From Acanthopleura granulata (taxonomy: Eukaryota > Mollusca > Polyplacophora > Chitonida > Chitonidae): a stretch of DNA of 64,000 nucleotides. Where the stretch lies: contig JABBOT010000002.1 in NCBI GenBank assembly GCA_016165875.1, positions 19,670,120-19,734,119 of the forward strand, in the 5' to 3' direction. The stretch's first letter is position 1. The number at the start of each line of letters is the position of its first letter. Position numbers and translations under genes: made by a program. The notes under the pieces were generated by a model. That model was not told where the DNA came from, searched no databases, and was given only the letters and a program-made list of their open reading frames with translations. Below, in pieces: positions 1-10,125 of the stretch.

Positions 1-787
1 AAAACCTCTACTATTGGTCCAGATGTGTCGTGTATGGCTTTGTTCAGAACTGTTGTGTGGTAAGTGACCTTCCCCTCCCTGAACGAAGTCCCACTCTTCT
101 CCAAAACCTCTACTATTGGTCCAGATGTGTCGTGAACGGCTTTGTTCAGAACTGTGGTGTGGTAAGTGACCTTCCCCTCTCTGAACGAAGTCCCACTCTT
201 CTCCAAAACCTCTACTATGGGTCCAGATGTGTCGTGTATGGCTTTGTTCGGAACTGTTGTGTGGTAAGTGACCTTCCCCTCTCTGAACGAAGTCCCGCTC
301 TTCTCCAAAACCTCTACTATTGGTCCAGATGTGTCGTGAACGGCTTTGTTCAGAACTGTGGTGTGGTAAGTGACCTTCCCCTCTCTGAACGAAGTCCCGC
401 TCTTCTCCAAAACCTCTACTATTGGTCCAGATGTGTCGTGTATGGCTTTGTTCAGAACTGTTGTGTGGTAAGTGACCTTTCCCTCCCTGAACGAAGTCCC
501 ACTCTTCTCCAAAACCTCTACTATGGGTCCAGATGTGTCGTGTATGGCTTTGTTCAGAACTGTGGTGTGGTAAGTGACCTTCCCCTCTCTGAACGAAGTC
601 CCACTCTTCTCCAAAACCTCTACTATTGGTCCAGATGTGTCGTGAACGGCTTTGTTCAGAACTGTGGTGTGGTAAGTGACCTTCCCCTCTCTGAACGAAG
701 TCCCACTCTTCTCCAAAACCTCTACTATGGGTCCAGATGTGTCGTGTATGGCTTTGTTCAGAACTGTGGTGTGGTAAGTGACCTTCC
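1..787 (+). repeat. 102-bp tandem array (about 7.7 units) covering a PARP4-like exon end and its splice donor
   Basis: Units begin with the same AAAACCTCTACTAT at 1, 103, 205, 307, 409, 511, 613 and 715, so the period is exactly 102 bp (34 codons). The array continues off the left edge and breaks off near 787. Units differ at only about eight sites, which points to recent expansion or homogenisation. Each unit holds a consensus 5' splice site (GTG|GTAAGT; the last at 774) and a pyrimidine stretch followed by GAACGAAG that could act as a 3' splice site. The + frame that matches PARP4 is open through every unit, and one - strand frame is open too. The array is therefore either one coding exon of 34-residue repeats or a stack of duplicated exon ends of which one donor is used. 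Confidence 0.9.
701..773 (+). CDS. PARP4-like exon a (partial, within the 102-bp array)
   Basis: Reads PTLLQNLYYGSRCVVYGFVQ and then NCGV, ending at the donor GTG|gtaagt (774). Segment LYYGSRCVVYGF aligns without gaps to the PARP4 segment before the VSTTEL motif. Joining to exon 1254-1334 keeps phase 0 and the spacing of the family. The 5' end is uncertain: 701 if the AG inside the last unit is used, or left of the window if the array is one read-through exon. Confidence 0.55.
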
Positions 788-3700
788 CCACTGCCTGGAG
801 TCCTGCATTCTACGAAACGTCTTAATCAACTCCAGAAGTGCTGTACACAGTATCTGTACAGCATAGATTTAGCTATAACTGCTGATAATACATATAGTAA
901 AATATATAAAATATTGATAGAATATATATACATGTATATAAGCACTCTTTGTAACCACCAAAGACCAATTGTCCCGTAGGATTGTGTGATTGAAACCAAC
1001 TGGCTGTTGCTTAATTGCAGCCTTTATTAAGAAAGTTCCTGATAAGGAGGGGTGGTTTTTGCATACAGCCTTGAACCATAAACTCAGTTGCCATATTGTG
1101 ATCAATATAAGACAACAAGCAATCAAATGCTTCTGAAACCAGAGAATATGGGATTTGATAGTGACTGTGATAATATCAGCGTTTGGAGTGAGTTACAAAC
1201 ATGCAGTGTGTTCATGACATGAATTAACAGTTGCCAATTCTTTCATTTCAAAGGCATATTTGAATGGTCATATGAATGGAGAGGAGGTGTCCACTGTGGT
1301 GTCCACACCAGAGCTGTGTGTTACTGAGGGAACAGTAAGTGTCACATCCACCAGTTTAGGGTGAACGTTCATTTTCTGAATGGCTAATACATGTTTTTCA
1401 ACGTATTCAATAGATGGTTGTAAATAATATATTCATATGTGATATGAAAACTGACTCAGATTTATTGATGATGGCTGAAAACCTTGAGTAAATGAACTGA
1501 TATACCCTTAATAACCTAAAAAGGGGTCCATGACAAAGATGCTCCCGTTTCAAGATTGTGAGAGCTCTGTTGAATGTAGAATTGTATTATGAAAGCTGTT
1601 TTGAAGGTAAGGTGATAAGTTTCAGCTCCAAAAATAATATTTTGTGGCATTTATTTGGCTCGAAAAATGGATTGTTTTTGAAGAAATTTTATGTAATGTA
1701 CATTAGTTAATTGATATGTATTATCAATTATATATGTAGTTCCAATAAAGTGAAGTTCAATAGAATGAAGTAAAGTGACATGTAGTCAAACTTCTGAGCT
1801 TCAAGTTTAAAGTAACTGACTGCTGTGGCTGTTTCTTATGTGTGTATCTTCAGATTCTCCACTGTCTGACGGCACATGCCTTAATCAGAGATTGGCAGCA
1901 TGGTGTGTTGCACACAGATCATGCACTTCACGAGGTGAGCTAATCCCAAAATGGAATGAACAATCAGTTCACCTGTCATTTACCAGTTCTAAAATGATAT
2001 TTCAGCAAAGAGCTTTATACCTCCACAATCCAAATTCAGTGGGTTACATTTTTTTTAGTAATATTGTTGTCAAAGTAATCTGGTTTGGTGTCAGCAGTAA
2101 ATAAGGTTTTAAGCATTTTTCCAAGTCAGTTGTATGTTTGATGTGTAGAAGTTGGATGACAGCAATCTCATTGTATTTATATAAACATTGATGACTGTCT
2201 TGCTCTATGTTTGAAAATTATCCAACCAGTGCAAAGTGAATGGTCATGTGACAGAAATGTTTACGAAGATGAGAATTAGATAAAGGATTATATTAGTTCT
2301 TGGGATTTTTTGTCTGCAGATGTTAAAATTTTCCAGGACAGAGAGAATAGTGCAGCTGAGTAAAGTGTTTAACGTCCTGTGTCCACTTACCAGCTTTATA
2401 GCAGTGGAGGAAGACAGGAGTGGCGATGTAACCAATGACGAGGTTAGTGGTGTTCATTTGTTGTCTAATTAAAGTTTTTAGAGATTTTTACTTAGACAGA
2501 GATTGATCAGGATGTTGTTTCATTTTATTTAGGGATGTATTTATTTGATTGGTACTTTACACAGTACTCAAGAATATTTCACTTATACGACTGCGGCCAG
2601 CATTATGGTGGAAGTCAATCAGGCAGAGCCCAGGGAAACCTCATGGCCATAAGCAGGATGCTGGTGGACCTTCCCACGCATGACCTGAAAGGAACCCAGC
2701 ATCAGCTGGGCTTGAACTCACAGCGATCGCATTGGTGAGAGGCACTTAGGTAATTACGCTGTGCTAGCGCACTAACCCCCTAGGCCACAAAGGCCCATTC
2801 AGGGATGTAATATGTGTCAGTTTTTGTTTTCAAAAAACAGAGGTTCTGTCATTTTAGGAACAAAATGTTGACATCATTTTCTTCAATTTTTATACAATGG
2901 GTTCAACTCTTGTTGTTGTGATGCACATCTCCTGTCGGATCAGATAGTGTTTACATAATACAGTGATGCTATTAGACACTTCACTCATTTTGTACACTGA
3001 GTTGCTTACAAGTTTTTAGTGCCTGATATGCAAAATTGTGTTAATGTGTACATCTAATAATGATCTCTGCTTTTGTTGTATTATTTCAGACTGAAGAACA
3101 GTCGTCAGACTTAGATGCTTCTTCACAAAGCCATAGTGAATTGCGAAGTTCTGTAGAGAAACAGGTACATTTCTGTGACCACGAACTGGAACATTCACGG
3201 AAGCATATGACCGATTTAACGTCATCAACACCATGTGGAAAAGACAGACATTTAAACAACCAGTCTCAACGAAAGAATGAGAGTCTATTCCATGGAAGCA
3301 CATGTACCTCTCAGTTTCCCAAAGGACTCTTTGGTACTACCAGTAGTTCACATTTCTTTTCTGAAAGTGGATATTTAAATAAGGGACTCCAGGCTTCTCA
3401 AGGCTTGTTAGGCAAAATAAACTCTCAGACCATACAACCTTCTCAAAGTTTGTTTGGCACCAAAACAGCACAGTCTAACACCTTTCAACCTTCTCAGAGT
3501 TTGTTTGGCACCAAAACAGCACAACCTAACACCATACAACCTTCTCAAAGTTTGTTTGGCACCAAAACAGCACAGTCTAACACCTTTCAACCTTCTCAGA
3601 GTTTGTTTGGCACCAAAACAGCACAACCTAACACCATACAACCTTCTCAAAGTTTGTTTGGCACCAAAACAGCACAGTCTAACACCTTTCAACCTTCTCA

Positions 3701-6700
3701 GAGTTTGTTTGGCACCAAAACAGCACAACCTAACACCATACAACCTTCTCAAAGTTTGTTTGGCACCAAAACAGCACAACCTAACACCATACAACCTTCT
3801 CAAGGTTTGTTTGGCACCAAAACAGCACAACCAAACACCATACAGCCTTCTCAAGGTTTCTTTGGCACCAAAACAGCACAACCAAACACCATACAGCCTT
3901 CTCAAGGTTTCTTTGGCACCAAAACAGCACAGCCTAAAACCAAACAGCCTTCTCAAGGTTTCTTTGGCAGCAAAACAGTGCAACCCAACAAGTCACATGC
4001 TTCTCAAGGTTTCTTTGGCTGCAAAATAGCACAACCCAACACTGTACAGCATTCTTCAAGTTTGTTTGCCAACAAAGCAGTGCCTCCTTACACCACACAA
4101 CCTTCTCAGAGTTTGTCGGACAGCAAAACAATGCAGCCGAACTCCGTACAATCTTCTGAAAGCTTGCTCGTTAAAGAACCAGTACAACCACCTTCCATCT
4201 TTGGCAGTGCCTCTACTACAGTTCCTAGTGTGAGTAGTTCTCCTAGTCCTCTTATTATGACTTCCAAGCTTGATGGAGCTCCTGTTCCACGAAGTGGTTT
4301 TGAAGAGGCCAGTGCGAAAACTGTCAGTGAGACTTGTAGTGTTGATATTGCTTCCTCTACAACCACTACCACTAGCTATGGGAGCACTCCTGCTGCCATT
4401 TCCAGCACTGATGTTGACAAAACAGATGACAGTTGTCTGGATAAGCCTTTATTTGAAAAACGATCTTGTACAGCTGCGAGCGTCAGTAGTTCTTCTGCCA
4501 AACCTTTCAATTTTGATACTTCTGCCAGTACAGTGGGCAGTTTTAGTGGTTCTACTGATAAATATTTTAGTTTTGGTTGTGCTGTCTGTACAACTGCCAG
4601 TTCTAGTAGTTCTACTGATAAATCTTTTGGTTTTGGTAGTGCTGTCTGTACAACTGTCAGTTCCAGCTTTGGAAGTGTTCCAGCACAAACTGTTGGTTTT
4701 GGCAGTACTCCTACACAAACTGTTGGTTTTGGCAGTACTCCTGCACAAACTGCTGGTTTTGTCAGTACTCCTGCACTAACATTTGGTTTTGGCAGTGCTC
4801 CTGCAGAAACTGTTGAGTTTGGCAGTGCTTCAGCTAACCCTTTTGGTGCTGGTAAGGCTGTTTGTCAAGGATGGCAGTTTGGTCGTGGGCTATCACTTGG
4901 CCAAGGCTTTGGAGGCAATACTACACATCACAACAATGTCCTGCAGAAAAAATTGCGCCACAGTTTTACATCCAAAAAACATGGTTCACAAACCAGACCA
5001 ATACTGCATCCCCCAAAGTTGAAGTTGCCATCAGAGATTAGCAGTCACTGCAAACAAAATTATGCAAATACTTGGAGATCCGACACACTGCCAACAAGAG
5101 CAATGGGGGAAACTCTGAAGAGTAGTCGATCACAGACGACCACTAAAACGGCTGGTATATTTGACTCTATGGTGGAAAACAGGGAACAGGCGAAAAACAG
5201 AGAGCTGGAGAATGTGGTACAGGAACAATGGGATTATGTCAAGCTGGTGGAATACCTCCGTGACTTCGAATCCATGTTGTCAAATGTTTCACTCTCTACA
5301 GGTATGGCATCAAAAGTCACCATCATCAGACATTGTAAAGATAACTTCAAAGACTTAGCAACGCTGGCTCAGATAGCTAAAACACTGATTTGCTGCGGCT
5401 CTCTGGGCCTTGATAAAATGAGGCTGTATGTTCAAATCCAATTCTGGCTCTCAGGAACCAAGGGATGGCTGGTGGTTTATTCAGGGCATTCCAGTTTCCT
5501 CCAACCACAAACCGGCTGACATCAAAATTCTTGGGCACAGTTTTAAGCACCAATCAATCAAACCCATAGGAAGGTACGTAAACGGCGCATATGTTTTTTG
5601 TTTTGGAGAGGTTGAGATTGTCCTCATTCATTCTAAAATATTTTAATGCATATAGAAGGATGAGTAGATGTGCTGGCATTACTTCTAATTTCATTTTCTT
5701 TGTTTTTCATCATGAGATTTCAAGATTGTAGTGCTGTCTACAGATGTGCATTTATTGACATTTAAACTAATACTTCATATGGTATAGATGCGCTCAGAGC
5801 ATGGGTTGTTGCCTTGTTTCAGGTTTTCATGGTGTAAAACATAACTTGACCTCCCTTGCTGAGAGAATTGAACAGACCAAACGACTTCTCCAGGCAAAAC
5901 ACAGCTTGGACATGAAAGGCCATCAGTTGCAATCTTTACGAGAATTCGTCCACCACAAATGGTCTGTGAAGGAAACCTCACATCTCTTGACAGTTTTGGA
6001 TGATATGGGAGACCTGCTTGACATATCAGGACATACAGGTAAAAACATTTAGGCAGATGTTGGGGATATCTTATCCAGTCTACGCAAACTTTGATACAAA
6101 TATTAACAATCTATTTGTTTTATCTTGATTAAGAGGCTAAAATATTAACAATCTATTTGTTTTATCTTGATTAAGAGGCTAAAATGGATGGTATTGTTGG
6201 TTATGCTTAACTTTTGACTTTTGATAGTATGGACAGGTGTCTAACTTGCAAAAGCTAATGTGTAACATCCTTTGGCTATGTTATTTTCCTTGTAGCCTAC
6301 TGTGTGATCACTTTGTTGTTCCTTGCACTGAAACTACTGGCTTACCCATCCAAAAGCTACCTTTATCAAACTCTGCTTTAAACACTTCTCCATGCTATCT
6401 CAACCTTATAAAATAACCAAAACCATCTAAGAGGCCAGACAGTTTGTTTTGGAATTTGAGCACCAGCTGTGATTTAACTCTTAACATGTTGAAGTGTGAA
6501 CAGGATATGTTAGTTATTACCTTTGTCTTCATTCACTCTTATATGGAAGGTAAAAATTTCATTTTTGTATTTTCTTGGCAGCTTGGCCACCAGAAAATTG
6601 TGGACAAGTAAAGACACTGAATCATGAGCGCTTCATTGTGAGATGTGGAAGACCAACATTGTCTCAAGATAATTTAGAGAAGCTCTTTTCTCTCCAGAAA

Positions 6701-8785
6701 AAGGTAAATTACACTGTTGATATGCTCTTTAAATTATTTGTATCTCATCTTAGGTGTAAGAAGATTCCTTTTATATGCACTAATGGTGGTAGGTTAAAAT
6801 GCTTTCCAGGGTAAGTGTTGAGGATAGAATTTTTACATTATCAGTGATTATGTATTATAGTTGTTACTTTCGTCCTTTGCAAAAGTAATATGACCTGTTC
6901 AAGATAAGGATGCTCTCCTTTGGTTCTTGGCCGATGAAAATTGGCATGGAAATGGATACCAGTTTTTTGACCAATCAGTACATGTAGTCTCTCGTCTCTG
7001 ATGTCAGAGACTAGCAAACAGATACGCAAAGGCTAGAGCCATATGCAAGCTGTGCATACGTATGTGTATGGAGAGCACATGGCAAAGTTCATGGGAAAGA
7101 TATGTGAAAGATAAGTGCAGTCCTTGGGAAAGTCATCTCACGATAATGCTGATAAGTCAATATCTGACTCTTGAAATAGATTCAGTCTTTACGAGTATGG
7201 GATAAACATAGATTTGCCTCTCATCTGTCAGTCCATCTACAGCATCCATCTGTCCATCGTGAAAAAGCTTACCATCATTTGACAGAGCTGTTATTTTGTT
7301 AGGGAATATCTCAGAATGCTTTCAGAATGCTTGTTGTATATAAATTATATACTGTTGTCATGTTGGTTTGTTCATATGTTCTTAGAAATGCAAAATCATG
7401 TCTTTTCTTATGTATCTTGGTAATGGTTGCTTGAAGTGTTGTCTTTCGCTTTGGTTTGCACTATACGTTTTTGGTAATATTATCTATAAATTTGTCAGAT
7501 AACCAAAGTGAGAATATAGGATATTATTCACTTTGAGGAACATGCCGTATGTAATATCTTATCTCAAGTATATTAAGTGGATGGAGGATTTGCCTCTTTG
7601 ACTTATATAGTATTCTTTTGCTTCCATGTGCAGCTTTGAAAATGTAAAAGCATGTTAATTCCTGCACTTGTATTTAAATGTTCCTGTTCTCGTAGTTTGG
7701 ACAGTGGGAGTTCAGTGAAGAGCTGGATGAGCTAATTGCCGTGGACAAGGATCTGTGTGTTAGCCTGTTGAATGAAGCAGGGATAAAGTCCCTTGGTATG
7801 CAAATGACCTTGCTTTGTTTTCCTTGTTCTGTGTGATAAGAATGATTCATTGACGTGTTCATTGCGTGTATCAGTTGCTTAGATGAAACATATGCATATA
7901 TAAGTATAATGCATTCTTTGCACATTCTCTAGAATGCAAATTAATGAGCTAACAATGAAGCTTCAAGTTTTTCACATTTGGATGCATCACTTTACTGTTT
8001 GCTTCAGGACAGGAAATTCCTGTTACAAAACCATACAAAGGAATTATCTCATTCACCACACATCCTAAAATCCATTTGTCTTAATACAGTTTTTGTAGCT
8101 GCCCTCTTTCTCTTGCTGTGCCCCAGGAAGTCTTTAAACTTTTCCAGCTGATATTATGTTTAGCACAATATTAAATACTGAAAGTTTTCATTTGAGAAAC
8201 AAGAGCAAATTATCAATGTCTGCGACATCTTTGGTGTAGGATTTCGTGTCGGCTTGTATTCAGGGGCCCTTGTTAACTGAAACGGCCGTTTTAAAAGACA
8301 GAATCAAAAAATTTGGCTGACCAACAACCAGACAGACACACAGAATGACCAACATACAAAGTTACATGCTTAGTGGCAGCTAAAATGTGAACATGAAAGT
8401 ATGTTATATCTTTAGTGATATTTTCTCTGATATTTATTGTCCCAGTGGTTTGTTTCTGTCACCAGGAAAAACTGTGGGAGAGAAGGTGTTGTGTGTCTTG
8501 GCCACCTTGATGGTTCTTCTAGTTCTGCTTGACCTGTTGACCTCAACAACCTTTCCAGTGACAAGGCCTCAGTTCCTGGAAGAGTTCTCCTTGGCTGAAA
8601 TCTTGAGGAAACTCTCAGCTGCCTTGAAAGGTTATCCAAACAGTCAAAAGTTCACAGATTCCATCCTTCTGGCAGAGACGTTTGTGACAAACGTAGATAG
8701 AGATCACATTTTAGTCTATTCTCAACTGGAACTGGGAAGTAGCTGGGAAGAAGCGGCTGCTCAAATGTTGGGACTTATTATGTGA
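701..8785 (+). CDS. PARP4-like protein (vault poly(ADP-ribose) polymerase), C-terminal part, nine exons
   Basis: Joined exons: 701-773 (5' limit uncertain), 1254-1334, 1854-1934, 2320-2442, 3090-5301, 5823-6038, 6582-6703, 7696-7795, 8466-8785. Splice phases run 0,0,0,0,1,1,0,1 and the reading frame stays open to TGA at 8783-8785, giving about 1,108 visible residues. Exons 1-4 align collinearly with my memory of vertebrate PARP4 after the VWA domain (VYGF, VSTxEL, ALIRDxxxG, LTSFIAVE). The last two exons match its C-terminus (xGxWxxxxEL, then LELGxxWxxAxxQxLGL), which in mammals binds major vault protein. Between them lies an FG-repeat disordered region. PARP4 ADP-ribosylates proteins within cytoplasmic vault particles. 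The catalytic domain is outside this window. A VWA5A-type protein is the main alternative, but the C-terminus fits PARP4 better. A weak ATTAAA at 9057 may be the poly(A) signal. Confidence 0.75.
1254..1334 (+). CDS. PARP4-like exon b (VSTPEL segment)
   Basis: 81 nt, phase 0 at both ends, acceptor tttcatttcaaag|GCA and donor ACA|gtaagt. It encodes 27 residues containing EEVSTVVSTPEL, aligned gap-free to the PARP4 stretch around VSTTEL. No long open frame marks this exon. It was found by splice sites plus family similarity. Confidence 0.7.
1854..1934 (+). CDS. PARP4-like exon c (ALIRDW segment)
   Basis: 81 nt, phase 0 at both ends, acceptor tgtgtatcttcag|ATT and donor GAG|gtgagc. It encodes 27 residues with HALIRDWQHGVLH, corresponding to ARALIRDYEDGILH in PARP4. 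It has the same length and phase as the previous exon. Confidence 0.78.
2320..2442 (+). CDS. PARP4-like exon d (LTSFIAVE segment)
   Basis: 123 nt, phase 0 at both ends, acceptor tttttgtctgcag|ATG and donor GAG|gttagt. It encodes ERIVQLSKVFNVLCPLTSFI followed by AVEE. This is the conserved 'LTSF(V/I)AVE' strand shared by PARP4 and VWA5-family proteins, and it is the best single family marker in the window. Confidence 0.82.
2531..2809 (-). mobile_element. Full-length tRNA-derived SINE with target-site duplication, antisense in a PARP4-like intron
   Basis: The element reads on the - strand. A tRNA-like head at the right end has an A-box-like TGGCCTAGGGGG and a B-box-like GAGTTCAAGCCC. A conserved core follows (GGGCTCTGCC, then ATAATGCTGGCCGCAGTCGT) and then the tail box GTATAAGTGAAATATTCTTG with an AT-rich end. 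A perfect 9-bp direct repeat AGGGATGTA (2531-2539 and 2801-2809) flanks it, as expected of retroposition. The core resembles the deeply conserved SINE cores common in molluscs. Other copies and fragments lie at 22490, 23255 and 57725. Confidence 0.88.
3090..5301 (+). CDS. PARP4-like exon e: giant FG-repeat exon
   Basis: 2,212 nt, phase 0 to 1, acceptor gtattatttcag|ACT and donor ACAG|gtatgg. It encodes about 737 residues of low-complexity sequence. About 14 units of 17 residues (PSQSLFGTKTAQPNTIQ type, 12 with FG) are followed by Ser/Thr-rich sequence, two 20-residue units (STDKxFxFG) and about six 10-residue GFGSTPAQTV units, then a charged helical end (REQAKNRELENVVQEQWDYV). It resembles FG-nucleoporin domains in composition. 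The frame stays open past the donor to a stop at 5519. Splicing at 5301 was preferred because it alone gives phase agreement with exon 5823-6038. A read-through short isoform is possible. Confidence 0.8.
3438..4151 (+). repeat. 51-bp coding tandem repeat (SLFG/GLFG units)
   Basis: Fourteen units of 51 bp. The first six alternate two variants (AQSNTF and AQPNTI), which makes a 102-bp higher-order period with nearly identical DNA between pairs. Later units drift from SLFG to GLFG to GFFG and then decay. Young units at the 5' side and old units at the 3' side suggest expansion from the 5' end. Copy number is likely to vary between individuals. Confidence 0.92.
4551..4670 (+). repeat. 60-bp coding tandem repeat, two units
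   Basis: TCTACTGATAAAT recurs at 4551 and 4611. Each unit encodes about 20 residues of the type STDKxFxFGxAVCTTxSSSx, adding FG/SFG motifs to the disordered domain. Confidence 0.8.
4667..4845 (+). repeat. 30-bp coding tandem repeat (GFGSTPAQTV units)
   Basis: About six 30-bp units encode VGFGSTPxQT-like decapeptides with FG spacing of ten residues. The last units diverge (FGFGSAPAET, then EFGSASANPF). The DNA is more diverged than in the 51-bp array. Confidence 0.85.
5823..6038 (+). CDS. PARP4-like exon f (helical segment)
   Basis: 216 nt, phase 1 at both ends, acceptor ccttgtttcag|GT and donor ACAG|gtaaaa. It encodes 72 residues rich in Leu, Lys and Glu (for example LAERIEQTKRLLQAKHSLDM), predicted helical or coiled coil. 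It follows the FG domain directly. No named domain was recognised. Confidence 0.72.
6099..6182 (+). repeat. 42-bp tandem duplication in an intron
   Basis: AATATTAACAATCTATTTG starts at 6099 and again at 6141, and the two 42-bp units look identical. This is a recent local duplication inside the PARP4-like intron. Confidence 0.9.
6582..6703 (+). CDS. PARP4-like exon g
   Basis: 122 nt, phase 1 to 0, acceptor tttcttggcag|CT and donor AAG|gtaaat. It encodes about 41 residues (WPPENCGQVKTLNHERFIV, ending LEKLFSLQKK). Together with the next exon it gives 'LFSLQKKFGQWEFSEEL', the position of the 'Q-x(3)-G-x-W-x(4)-EL' motif in the PARP4/VWA5 C-terminal module. Confidence 0.75.
7696..7795 (+). CDS. 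PARP4-like exon h (W-EL motif of the vault-binding module)
   Basis: 100 nt, phase 0 to 1, acceptor tgttctcgtag|TTT and donor CTTG|gtatgc. It encodes FGQWEFSEELDELIAVD and then LLNEAGIKSLG, matching the family pattern 'GFWKLTPEL...GIQSLG' of PARP4. Confidence 0.8.
8466..8785 (+). CDS. PARP4-like terminal exon i (C-terminus and stop)
   Basis: 320 nt of coding sequence, entered in phase 1 after gtttctgtcaccag|GA. It encodes about 105 residues. A hydrophobic helix (EKVLCVLATLMVLLVLLDLL) fills the place of the ATxLVL helix in PARP4. The C-terminus LELGSSWEEAAAQMLGLIM matches the PARP4 end (LELGxxWDxATxQLLGL) and is followed by TGA at 8783. The long hydrophobic run could be mistaken for a membrane segment, but the family alignment argues for a buried helix. 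Confidence 0.82.
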
Positions 8786-9528
8786 TCCTCAGGCTTCTAT
8801 TCTTAGTCTGATATGTCCAGTCAAAGGGCCACATAAAGTTCCAACTATAACAATAACACAAGTGTGAAAGCCATTTTCCATGTTTGCTTTTTTTTTTTAA
8901 CCAATTTCATAAAACATCATATTCCATGTTTGCTTTTTATTTGTGTGCCATCTTTGAGATACTAAACCTTTGCCTGATTTCTAGTTTCTTCTTGTAAATA
9001 CAGTCTTTTCAGTCACAAGCTGTGGTGAGGAAAGCCTGGTAATGGGCCTAACTACAATTAAAACGTGATATCAGACTTCACAGTCTAGAAATTTGTAGTC
9101 GTCCGTAATTAACTTGCTCAATTATGGATTGTGTTGCGTGATGCTCTGATAATACTTTTGAATATTTAGCTGCCAATGCATTGTGTAAGGATCTCCATCT
9201 GTTATGTTTTGTTTTAATATTAAGAAATATGTGTTAATGTATGTACAGGTAAAGTGAGAACTATGTTTGTGTAGACTTGTATAGTGTGTGATGCATTTGT
9301 CATAGGTATCCAGTGCATGGTAATTGAGTTTGTGATGTATACCGATTATAGGTATTCAGTCAGTGATAATTTTGTGATGTATCCAGTCAGTGGTTAGTTT
9401 GTGATGTGCCTGTTATAGATATTCAATTGATGATAAACTCTTATTGCAGATGTATCTGTAATGGGTACATGGTCGATGATAAGTTTGTGACACACATCCA
9501 CGTGTATTTTCATATTTTTTTTTAAATT

Positions 9529-10125
9529 TTACATTTGGTTGGCGTAACAAATTTGAAAATTTGATGCATACATTTTTATATTATGTAGTTGTTGAGTGTG
9601 TAACTGTGATATGCATATATCTCCTGTTGATGATAATGTTTGTGAGGTACATGCACTAATGAAGGGTTTTTCTGTCCGTAATGTTGACTGACGTGGTATA
9701 AAGTAAATATTCTTAAGCACAGCATAAAACCACAGCTTTGAGAACAAGAATTTGTATGAGTTTAACCAGGCCATCAAGATCTCTCGAGACTTATACACTA
9801 AAAGGTAATGTACGTAATTGTCTTCGGTTTTAATTTTGCCAAAACAAATCCTTTTACCCATACTAAATGTGTTACATTCGGTAGTCTGTATACCGAGATC
9901 TGTAGTGGTTGCCAGTAATCGAGGTATTAATGCAGTGTTTGTATTAAATCCATGGTAAAACGCAGGGCTGTGTACATTTACAGCAAGGGCCCTGTAATTC
10001 TCACAGCTATTGTCATTTGCGAACTTTGCTATTTTGATGATCGCTTTGGTGGAATTAGGATTGCACAGCATGAAAAGCAAAATCACATCCCATCTTATGA
10101 CATCTGAACAGTCTGAAGCTCGCAA
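9529..10125 (-). other. Unassigned 198-codon open frame, probably not a gene
   Basis: This is the longest non-repetitive open frame of the intergenic region. It has no recognised motif, signal peptide or low-complexity pattern. Its 3' part overlaps sequence that looks like the PARP4-like 3' UTR, and no splice partner was found. In AT-rich DNA a 600-nt frame can occur by chance. Confidence 0.12.

Noticed and set aside
30..866. A free-standing 278-residue repeat protein on the + strand
   Set aside because: The frame has no real start codon and simply reads through the tandem array. It is better explained as part of a PARP4-like exon or its duplicated border.
3408..4029. Open frames on both strands across the FG array (Cys/Leu/Arg-rich and Pro/Lys-rich repeats)
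   Set aside because: They are shadows of the 51-bp coding repeat, whose period is a multiple of three. Only the FG frame connects by phase to the conserved exons.
5428..5646. Open frame continuing past 5519 as another exon, with a donor-like GGAAG|gtacgt at 5574
   Set aside because: None of the three frames reaching this donor gives a compatible phase and stop-free join to exon 5823. Donor 5301 does.
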